Of a stretch of 64,000 nt of DNA, positions 50,885-60,137 are shown piece after piece. This stretch comes from Motacilla alba alba. Taxonomy: Eukaryota > Chordata > Aves > Passeriformes > Motacillidae. The notes beneath the pieces are model-generated. The model had not been told where the DNA came from, ran no database searches, and was given only the letters and a program-made list of their open reading frames with translations. Each line of letters begins with the position of its first letter. Position 1 is the first letter of the stretch. The position numbers were made by a program, and so were the translations under genes. The DNA lies in assembly GCF_015832195.1 (NCBI RefSeq), contig NC_052018.1:26626115-26690114 (forward strand), read 5' to 3'.

Positions 50885-51519
50885 GCAGTGACCCACATCG
50901 AGGTGTTTCCCGGGCTGCCGGTGTCCAGCCAGGGGCTGCCGCCCACGCTGCTATCCCTGAGGCGCGGCAGCGAGACCAGCGGTGCTTCCCACCGCCGGCT
51001 GCACCTCCGCAAGTCCAAGTCTGCCTTTCGGGAACCCCTGTGCCCCGGGAGACGCTTTCCCAGGAGCGAGAGGGAGCACGAGGCTGAGCGAGCCCTGCTG
51101 TTTCTCGCACCGCTTCTGGCCTACTGGGCTGAGCTCCTATCTGCAGCACCAGAATCGCTGTTTTCATCTCGACTTAAAAGACACGGGGTAATCTGCGGGC
51201 AGGACGCTGTAAGAGCTTCCTGTCGCTATTAAACTCGCCAGAGCGGTTTTGCAGCCCGCGGGCGAAGGGACCGACGGATTAACCCCACGCGGGGCCGGCA
51301 CTGCACTGCACTGCGCTGCGCCACGCCACCCCGCGTCCTACGACCCGCGCGGGAGCGGCTCCCTCGCCTCGCCCCGCCACGGCGACGGCAGAGGGCTGCG
51401 GAGCGCCACCCGGCCGGCCCGCACCGGCGGCGCGGGGAAGAGTCTGGAACGCCCCGTCCCGGGGGAACCGGGGCTCGCGCCAGGCGCTCCCCGGCGAAGC
51501 CGCCGGCACCGGCGCGAGC

Positions 51520-51735
51520 GGGCGGGGCGGGGCGGGGCGCGCGCGGGGTGTCCCGGCGCGGCCCCGAGCAGCGCTCCCCGCGCCGGCCCCATTCACCAAC
51601 CGGTTCCCGCCGGCCGCCTCCGCCTCTGGCGCCCGCCCGCCCCGCCTTCGCCCCGCCCCCCGCGGCCTCGCGCCCGCCCCAGACGCGCCGATGGCGCCGT
51701 TGATTGGGTGGGCGCGACGCTCGTCAGTGACGCGC
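51520..51735 (+). promoter_or_regulatory. PTP4A1: TATA-less core promoter region with GC boxes, E2F-, CCAAT- and CRE-like motifs
   Basis: Overlapping GC boxes (GGGCGGGGCGG, about 51520-51537) suit Sp1/KLF factors. TTCCCGCC at 51604-51611 matches the E2F core. ATTGG at 51703-51707 is an inverted CCAAT box (NF-Y), followed 20 bp later by TGACGCG at 51728-51734, a CRE-like half site. There is no TATA box nearby. Transcription probably starts within roughly 51.7-51.85 kb, but the exact start cannot be read from sequence. Confidence 0.5.
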
Positions 51736-51850
51736 GCGAAGGGGCGGGACCCGGGGCGCTCGTGCGGGAGGCGGCGCCGACTGTCGCTCCTGGTGCAGCC
51801 GCGTCCGCCCGGCGCCGCCCGCAGAGCCGCCCGCCCGCCGCAGCCGCTGT

Positions 51851-51979
51851 ATGGTCCTTCCCCGCGCCGCCGCCGAACCCCCGCCGGCAGCTCCGCGGCC
51901 TCCAGCGCCTCCTCCTCTTCCTCCTCCTGGTTCTGCTCCTCCTGCCCCCGGCGGTGGCGCCCGCACCCCGGCTGTATGA
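51851..51979 (+). CDS. uORF 1, proline-rich, 42 codons (if the transcript starts upstream)
   Basis: ATG at 51851 opens a frame of 42 codons rich in Pro and Ala (it begins MVLPRAAAEPPP) and ends with TGA at 51977-51979. The last A of that stop and the bases before it overlap the ATG of the next uORF at 51976-51978 (sequence ATGA), so a terminating ribosome sits on the next start. The start context is weak at -3 (T) with G at +4. The composition is what GC-rich DNA gives by chance, so the peptide itself may mean nothing; the overlap geometry is the point. It exists only if transcription begins before 51851. Confidence 0.4.
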   Translation: MVLPRAAAEPPPAAPRPPAPPPLPPPGSAPPAPGGGARTPAV

Positions 51980-52014
51980 TCAGGCTACAGTCTTCAATGA
52001 GTAACCATATTCCT
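51976..52014 (+). CDS. uORF 2, first part (13 codons in exon 1)
   Basis: ATG at 51976 starts MIRLQSSMSNHIP and reaches the exon 1 donor exactly on a codon boundary. Joined to exon 2 at 58541 it continues in frame for 31 codons to TGA at 58634-58636, 44 codons in all. The start context is weak (T at -3, A at +4), which suits leaky scanning to the main ORF. A second in-frame ATG lies at 51997. Confidence 0.7.
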
Positions 52015-55000
52015 GTGAGTGCCGCTCGCCCGCGCCCCCCGCCCTGGCCCCTCGCCCCGCTGGCCTCCGGGCTACCGCGCGTCTCCCCTGTCTCCTCCAT
52101 GTTGTTTCTTTGTTGTGTCGCCCGGGCCGCGCCGACTGCGGGCGGCTTCTCGAAACGCCGGGCTGCGGCTCCCGTCGGGCGGGCCGCTGGGGAGCCGAGC
52201 CTGCCCGGCTGCGGCACGGCCCGGCCTCTCTCCCCGCCGGCGCCCCTCTCCTGCCCCCGCCTGCTGGCGCCCCTCTTCCCTCCTCCACGAAGAAAGGAGG
52301 AGGTGGCGACCTTTCCGCGGCTCCTGGGCGGCCCGGCCCGGGCACAAAGCCGCTTTGTGAGCTCGGCTGCCGCTTGCCGCGCCCTCCGGTCCGGCCTTCT
52401 CCCCGCCGGGCTCTGTGCGGCGGAGTCAGCCGGTCCAGGCCGGGCCGCCCGCCGGGAAGGGCAGCGCCTCCGCGCCCTGGGCCGCGCCGGGAGCCCCCTG
52501 CCGGGGGGAAGCCGAGCCGGGCGGCGGCTCCGGGGGACAAGATGGCTCCGCGTCGGGAGCCTGATCGAGGCGTGATGCGAACCCGTGACCGCCGCAGACG
52601 GGGCGACGGCCCGGCCTGGCCCGTGGGGCGCTGTCACGGCCGGGACAGTGTCTCCGCACCGAGGAGAGATTGGGGCAGACCGGCCGGGAGCCCGGCACCC
52701 CGCGGCTGCGGGGCAGCCGTAGCCCGCGGCTCTCCGGACAAGCCGGGGCTTGCCCGTGAGCGGCTGGCTGCCAGGCGGGTTGCCAGGCTCGGCTGGCGCC
52801 CGTACCCTGCCGCGGCCCCACGTGCGCGGCTGCGGCCGGGGCGAAGGCGGCTGGGCGGCTGCTTTGTCTCTGCCGTATTCGGGCGGGGAGTCGGTGCCGG
52901 CTGCGACCGAGGACGTGAGTCCTTTCCAAAATGAGCTCTATGCAGTAGAGGTGGGGTATGCCCGAACTCGGGTGTGCAGCCGGCATTGTTCGGCAGGAAA
53001 AGTCCGCAGACGAGTCATTAAGTACGTGTTGAAGCGGATGTTCCTGTAACAATCTCTCTGAAGCCTCAAAAGCTCACGAATGCAGTCAAGTACCTTAATT
53101 TTGACCGAAACTGCATTCAAGACCTTGCCATCTGTCTTTTCAAGGAAGGCATTTCCTTCTGGAGGTGGATCACAGTTCAGCTTTGGAAGATTTCGCTTGC
53201 CGCTTTTTGGTTTGTTTTCCTTTTTTAACTCACCTGGTAATCTCGGTGCCTGTGCTGCGTAACATCTGTAACTACAGGGCACAGTGTGTATTTAAGCAGA
53301 AAAAAGTCAAACAAGGCACGGTGGTACTATGCCCTCCAAAAGCAGGGAAGCAAGAAAGACAAAGAATTAACAAAATGAAGTCCTCTGCAACAATAGAAGC
53401 AGGATTGTTTGCTCACTGTTAGCCAGCTATGCACATTGCAAGTATTATGAGCTGACAGTTGTACAGTTTGCATGGCATGAAGGTCCTGTGTGTTTCTTAT
53501 TTCTCCTGGAGACAGCTTTCCAATATGTCTACCTGCATCTGCTGAGTCTTTCGAAAGCAGTGACTCAGAAGTATGAACCCTGTCTCTTTGTAATCTCATA
53601 AAACTGCCAAATCAGGAAACCTGAAGATTACATCTAAATGTCAGCTGATATTATTCCATTGATGGAACAGCAAAGGATTTTTAAATTGTCTTAACAGAAC
53701 AGAGTCATTTCGGGGGGAAAATGTGGAAGAGGTAATACAGAGGTGCTGTTTATTAATTGCACAGCTGTGAGAGGAAATATGAGAATGCGAAATAAAAATG
53801 TGTGACAGATATAACAAGAGCCAAGGCAACAGGATGTCACTGTTTTACTAAAACTAAATGTGTCAGTAAGACAGTAAATAAATAGAAGTTAGTCTTATGT
53901 AATAACTTCTATTAAGTGAAACTTTCCTGTTCTGACAAAATCCATGCCACATAAGAATGCCGGATCTGTCCCAGCGTGTAGGCTGACTGTAAGCAATCAC
54001 TTGTTTTAAACATTAACCAGAAGACCTAGATAAGGATATTACTAAATCATAAACAACAGATTGTCACCTTCTTCAAAAAATTAAAACTCACTCTATTGGA
54101 TCAATACAAGAAATAATTCTGTGTTAAATGGAAATCCTTATTACTTTTTTCTCAGTTGCAACTTTTTGCTAGGCATTCATTACTTAATTAAACCTGATGA
54201 AATACATGCAGGCATTTATTGCTGTATGGGCTGTATTTCTCATGTTCTTGCTTAAAACATAATGGAATCGTTTTTTGACAGGATTTATGTAGTTTGCTAT
54301 TGAAGTGACAGTGTGAGGTCATTTGGAGATTCCTTGCTTTTAGAAACTCAGGAGGAAGTGCTAGACAAGGGGATGGATTAGTTGCTGTGGTGTCTAATTT
54401 TTTTCCAATATATGTTAAGGCTTCTTTGCATGTTGTTTTTGTGGTACAAGCAGAAGAACTTTGAACCAAATCACATGGCCTTGGTTTCATCATCTCTAAA
54501 AGTTGCATTGACTTGTTATACAGGAAGTTTTAAGATAATTTTTTCTTTCCCCTTCTTGAACCACAAGAATATCCTTCCGGCACAGAGCATGTCATAACAA
54601 ATTTATGATAAACCTTTGGATTCTCCCTTCCCATTGGTGAGATATGAATGTATTTTCATAGGCAATGGGTCACTTTCCATGGTCTAAAATGGACAGTGTT
54701 ATCACTGGATATCATAAGGACAGGCATTTATGTGCCCAGTAGATAGGAGGTGTATCTTGTCAAGAGTACCTTATGAAAGTGTGCCTCTACCTTGTGTACT
54801 GGCTTCGCTGTTGGTACCCCTTACCCTCCCACTCCTCCCTGTCTGCTTTGGCAGTTGCTACTGAGGCCTTGAATAGCAAGAAGTTGGAGGTGTTTGTCAT
54901 TCAGTATCTTTCTGTTGGGTAGTAAGTTAGAACCATGAACTTCCTTGCAGGTGTTCTCAAATTGTTGTGAAACTTAAGTTTATTTTAGTTTTCTAGTGTT

Positions 55001-58000
55001 AGTCCTGTGGTTTCAGTAGGTGAGGGTGTGTAAGGTCTTGACTTTAAAGATTGTGAGACCACATAGTTGATTCTGGGTATGAATGTTTTCAGTCTGTGAG
55101 CAGATGGATTGAGTAACCATGAACCATCTTGCAAATCTCCTGAAGGTAAAGTGTCATATAACTGTGTTAAGAAGTGCTTTTGTTTGCATACTTTTCAGTA
55201 TGCTACCGAGTTGTGAACCAGTGTCAGCAGCGTGGGATAACCTTGCATCTCTCTGCTTTCCCCATATCCATAATGAACTAATAGATTACTTTTGTAAACC
55301 ATTTTTGTCAAACATGAGGGATTGTTTCAAGCCCCAAATAAACAGCCATGTGAATCTGCCTGTCAGTGATGACAGATCTGTCCAAAAGAAGGGCATGAGT
55401 GAAAGCCTTCCTTTTCAAGATGCCTTCCTCCTGCTTGAACAGACCATTCTCTCACTTCTGTCTTGAGTTGTAGTGGATCATACAATCATAATTAATGCAG
55501 CTATAATGGACAGGTTACCTTCTCTCAATAGGAGGTCCTGGCATATTAACCCTAGTTTTGTTTTCCAAGTTTATTTTGGTGGCTCTAACATTCTAAATGT
55601 TGGGCTTACTGTTGGGATGGGAACTGCTACTTTTTCCAAAATCCTTCAGTGTTAAATCTCCTCAAGGAAAATTTATATGTAAATTGAAAAGAACATGCTG
55701 GTTCAACATACACAACTTGATGGTACAAAGGATGAGTTAGTGTTACTCTGTTAAAGAGCCTTCTGCCTTCAACACTACGTGTCTGAATTTCACTTATGCA
55801 ACTTTTTGGTTTTGTGCACTGTCTTGACTGTTTTGATACCTTACTACCAAAACTGTATGAGACAATATAGTAATTTTAAAGCTATATTTCCAGGCCTTTT
55901 GAAAGCTCATGACATTTGAGTCGTAATCATTTGAGTTCCCTCAAAGCCCAAGGTCATCATAATTACTGTGACACTATTTTTGTAGTTGATTTCTTACCTT
56001 CCAGGTCTTTTTGCTGAAGCTGGGTGAAGCCTTGTATTCTGGCTTAACTGCATAACAGAAACAGCATGCCCATGTACTAGTCATCTTTAATTTTCATTTG
56101 ACTCCCAGAACAGAATGAAACTAGGTTGGCAAATCTGTCTTGGGATAGTACAGTGTGTTTCTGCCTAAAGGTTGGTCTGTCTGTGAAACTTTCCTGCTGG
56201 ATTGGTGAGAAATGATGGCATTCACATCAAAGGAAACTGCGCTTTGGTCCTCGGTAGTGTGGCAGCAGTAGTTGCCAAGGCAAACAGTGAGGCTTAAGTA
56301 CATGCTTGGTTAGGTCCTTAGATGTGTGAATTACTAAGGTTCTGATGTGTCTAATACTGACTGTTAAGTCAGTAATTAACAGAATTAATTCCTTTGTAAG
56401 GGTTAATAACACGTGGAACTCAAATGTAACATTGCATAATCTGCTTGCTTCTGCTTTGTATAAGAATTTGAACTGTGCACTTAGTTTCTAAAATGTCGTT
56501 AGCTATCTGCATTAAAAAGAAGGATTTTTTACTTAACTAATTGTTTACTGCCTGCCCTTTTCTGTGTTTACTGGTTTGTCTGGTATCTTGAGTACTCCTG
56601 GTTGCAGACTAAGGGCAGCCTGCCTCGAAGACTGAATGAAACTCCTGGTTGCTTCTTTCTTCCTATCTGCCCTGGCGTGGCAACATGTTAAATGTTCTTT
56701 TCTCCGTTTTGCCAATTGAAAGGTTTTTACCCTAATGACTCCATTCTGTGTCCTCAAGCTCACTTGCATGCATTTGTGTTTCTGACAGCCTTCAATCCCT
56801 GCAGAGGCAGGGTCTGTCTAGGATTCTTCTTAGCAGTCTTAAGAAGAGATCGACAGGAGATCTGCCAGTGCAGTGCAAAAAGCAGCACAAGACCTTGTAC
56901 AGCTATATCTGCTTAAAGCTGTCCTGTCCCTTTCTGCCGTTCTGCTTCTTAAACTAATTGAAAGTGACTTTAAATAAGTTACCTTCAGTTGCTATTTTAG
57001 GTGTTCCCTAGATCGGGTCCTAGGAGGCTTTTAAATGCACTCCTGCCACTTTGCTAGGGCATGGCTGGTGAGTCAGATGATGATTACTGGAGTTCTTCCG
57101 AGTCTGAATTCTTCTGGTTCCTGTTACTCTGTTGACCTTTGACTTAAGAGGATCCTTCTTACTCGTTTTCCACGCCTATTATATTTAGAGTTCTTGCTCT
57201 CTCTCAAGTTGTTAAAGGTAAATCTGAAGTAGCTTTTTTTACAAGAAGCTGGCAAACTTAATCCTGTAGTCTGCATCACTACCAGGTGATGGTAGTATCT
57301 CTGAAGTGGCAGTAAAGTGGATGTGAAATTTTTGTCTTAGTTTCTTTCTGTTAGCTTCATTCTTTTGCTTGTTAATGGGTTGGGGTTTTATTGTATGTTT
57401 CTTTGTTTTGTTTGTGTTTTACAAGTCATGCCTGTGACTTAACACATTAAAACTCTTACCAGGAAGCTGTCTGAAAGCATGAGAATAGGTTGACTGATCA
57501 ACATAAATAACCTCTGCTAAATATCCTTAGGATTGATTGTATTTCTCTCTAATGCCTAAGTATATTTAGTGGATATGTGGTTCAACTTGTACCTCTCTTG
57601 GAAAACAACTCCCCTCTTCCTTCCTGTGCCCTAGGCAGGTATAAGCAGTAATACTGGTAGAGCGGCTAGGCACAAAACTTAACGCATCTATCTGCTGTAA
57701 GGGTTTTATGAGTGTAAAAAGCACGTATAGGTGGCTCATTTGCAACATCTGCAAATAAATACACAACTTGGAGCAGTTCATTTGCTATCTTAATTCCTGG
57801 TTGCTTCTTCTAGTAATTATATATACAAATTCAACCATAGCTAAGCACTATACCAGTGGACAGGAATGACCTGTTCAAGAAACTTGTCTTTGTATGTTTT
57901 TAGGTAGAGCATTACTGCTTTCTGTGTCATGGTGTAAAAAGACTGTTACAGCATATGAAGGTTGCCATTGGTCTTTAGCCTTTAGTATGTGAAATGTTCC

Positions 58001-58540
58001 TTAGTTAGAAATGTGTGTGCCACATTGTATTGTTAGGCCACAAAGACTGCATTTGCTTTTCAAGGCCTACTGTTTGAGTCAGGTGGATTTATACACATTT
58101 TTTTCTGTAACTTTAGTAGATGTTGTGATGTCTCTCAATTCAAAGTGGAGAAGGCAGTTGTATAGGTATCCTGGAAGAACTATTCTTTTTATAAATACCA
58201 GGGTTCTTAAAACTTTTTCCTGTGTTTAGCACATCTGAAATTGGTATTTTAATACATTACAGGATTTGGTGTTGCAGAAACCCTACATGGAAACTTTGTA
58301 ATAAGTAAATGTATTTATTTTCTGGTTTTCTAGATTTCTAATTTTTTAATTCTAATTTTTTATTTTCTAATCCATGCTAAAATAGGTAACTGGATTCTTG
58401 CACAAACCTAATTCTTGGAATAAAAAATAAATTTGTGAAACTGCTTAGTTGCTGTGTTTTTTTTCATCTGTTTAAGCTTGATATCTTAAAACCTTGTTTC
58501 ACCTGTACTCATGCTTTTCCTTCCCCTCCTCTCTTTACAG
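52015..58540 (+). other. PTP4A1: PTP4A1 intron 1
   Basis: 6.5 kb, from GTGAGT at 52015 to CTCTTTACAG at 58531-58540. The first 0.9 kb is still CpG island and holds a YY1-like AAGATGGC at 52539-52546. The rest is moderately AT-rich, with no named repeat or other gene that I can see. Confidence 0.85.
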
Positions 58541-58636
58541 CAGTTCTGTGGTGTTCTTGGTCACACATTTATGGAGTTTCTGAAGGGCAGTGGAGACTAC
58601 TGCCAGGCACAGCACGACCTCTATGCAGACAAGTGA
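58541..58636 (+). CDS. uORF 2, second part (31 codons in exon 2)
   Basis: This continues the frame from 51976-52014. The peptide runs QFCGVLGHTFMEF... and ends ...QAQHDLYADK before TGA at 58634-58636. Unlike the exon 1 part its composition is not forced by GC content: it reads like a constrained peptide with balanced residues and two cysteines. I recall that PRL-family transcripts carry a conserved, magnesium-responsive uORF and take this to be that element; the match is from memory and not computed. An internal ATG at 58571 could also start it. Confidence 0.75.
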   Translation, partial: QFCGVLGHTFMEFLKGSGDYCQAQHDLYADK

Positions 58637-58984
58637 ACTGTAGAAATCCATTACTACTCCACCAAGAAGCCCCCCTAAGAGTGGTTGACCAGGATAAGAA
58701 GTGTTGAATTGAAATCGGCAGAGCATTTACCAACGAAATTCAGACCTGGATGGGGTAAACCTCAGTGCACTGCCTTTCTTTTGCCTCAGTATTACTGGAT
58801 TGAAGAATTGCTGCTTCTTGTTAGGAGGTTCATTTCATTTCCCATTGCTCCCAACGTCATACTTCCAAGCACTGAGAATTTCACGTGGAGTATAGTGAAG
58901 TAGACTTCAGTTTCTCTACATCACTTCTGTATTAGAATTTTTTTAATCCTTTCATAATCTTGTTGCATGTTTAACTAAATCAAT
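58541..58984 (+). other. PTP4A1: PTP4A1 exon 2, 5' UTR part
   Basis: The exon starts after the polypyrimidine-rich CTCTTTACAG. The following CAG makes the acceptor a NAGNAG, and either choice keeps the upstream frame. The leader holds the second part of uORF 2 and short uORFs at 58623-58643 (6 codons), 58750-58758 (ATG GGG TAA) and 58967-58978 (ATG TTT AAC TAA), the last ending 6 nt before the main start. A second acceptor-like site, CTTTTGCCTCAG, ends at 58789; using it would remove most of this leader including uORF 2. Confidence 0.85.
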
Positions 58985-59089
58985 ATGGCCCGAATGAACC
59001 GCCCAGCTCCTGTGGAAATCACCTACAAGAACATGAGATTCCTGATCACACATAACCCAACCAATGCAACCTTAAACAAATTTATAGAG
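58985..59089 (+). CDS. PTP4A1: PTP4A1 coding exon 2 (codons 1-35)
   Basis: Encodes the N-terminal strand and first helix (MARMNRP ... LNKFIE), ending on a codon boundary (phase 0). The donor is GAG|GTAAGG. A second in-frame ATG at codon 4 corresponds to the start used by PTP4A2. Confidence 0.96.
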
Positions 59090-60089
59090 GTAAGGCCGGT
59101 ACAGAATTCTTACTGATGTATTTTTTAATCTCTGAACAGCATGCTATATTTATATATAAATAAATATATACTTACTAGCTAATAACTGCTGTAAAAGGCA
59201 TATGAGGAGGTACTGAGACTGTATATTGATTTTTCTTTTTAAATACTGGTGCTGTGTTTTGAAGATCTGTTGACAAATCTGCAGATATCTGCAAATCTGC
59301 AGACAAATCACATATACTTTGGCCTTCACAAATGTAATTCTGAGAATGAAGTAATAATTATACTGTCTAGTACATGGCACATTAAGTACATTGTTTAGGT
59401 CTGAAAACAGGAATTATCTAGCAGAGTTATGTGCAGAGCAATACAAACATCTCTTAGTGGTAGGAGCTCATATTCAGATTGGGCTGAAGTGGTGTAACAT
59501 TTCACTGCACTTCCTGCATAGTGATACATAGTGTGGGTCAGAACCTTAGGAACTAGTAACAGGATTGCAATATGCTTTCACTGCCTAGCTTCCTCCACTA
59601 TTAGCAGATTGTGGTTTTAATGTAGTTTAAGAGGATCCTCTGTGCCACAGCATCTACGTGAGTGAAATTTGTGGCAATAGGCTTAGTCTGCATTCAGAGC
59701 TGCTGAAGATACTTCAAGTGCTTTGGTGCATGCTACTGACTAAAGCCAGTGGCTTGGCATATATTGCTAGTATTGAATTTATCAACTAAACCACGTATTT
59801 AGCATGTTGGAACTATAAAGTACGTGGTTGTATAAAGTGTGTGTGTATGCTAATAATTTCCTTGCAGAACTACTTCATGGGAAGGTCCAAGTTTGCTAAG
59901 TCCCTCCTCAGCAAGATTTTAGGTGTACTACACCTCAATTCTGTATTTGGTGCAGCATTATTTACAGGAAACAGAGTGAGATAACATTTTCTTGCCTTTA
60001 TACTTGCACGAGTAGATCAGGTCTGCTTAGGCTATGCTTCAGTCACTATCCTGATAGTTGCAGCGTGAATGATATTTGTTGCAGGGAGA

Positions 60090-60137
<48 letters not shown>

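Larger units (their letters stand above)
51740..52014 (+). other. PTP4A1: PTP4A1 exon 1 (5' UTR), start approximate
   Basis: The exon ends at 52014, followed by a good splice donor CCT|GTGAGT. The placement is supported because joining it to 58541 keeps an upstream reading frame open across the junction. The left end is a guess from the promoter motifs. A second plausible donor, GGAC|GTGAGT, lies at 52914/52915 and could define an alternative first exon within the same island. Confidence 0.7.
50885..52930. promoter_or_regulatory. PTP4A1: CpG island of PTP4A1
   Basis: About 2 kb of very GC- and CpG-rich sequence, starting sharply after AT-rich DNA. It spans the upstream region, exon 1 and the first 0.9 kb of intron 1. 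Long open frames on both strands here (up to 452 codons) are composition artefacts: GC-rich DNA has few stops and the translations are Arg/Pro/Ala/Gly-rich without domains. A CpG-island promoter fits a broadly expressed gene. A divergent transcript to the left is possible but not shown by the sequence. Confidence 0.92.

Noticed and set aside
51249..52575. 251- and 294-codon plus-strand ORFs over the promoter and exon 1
   Set aside because: They run through promoter, exon 1 and the strong intron 1 donor and have low-complexity composition; they are shadows of the CpG island.
51279..52637. 452-codon minus-strand ORF in the CpG island
   Set aside because: Arg/Pro/Gly/Ala-rich translation without domains; stop codons are rare in such GC-rich DNA, and similar long frames occur in other frames of both strands.
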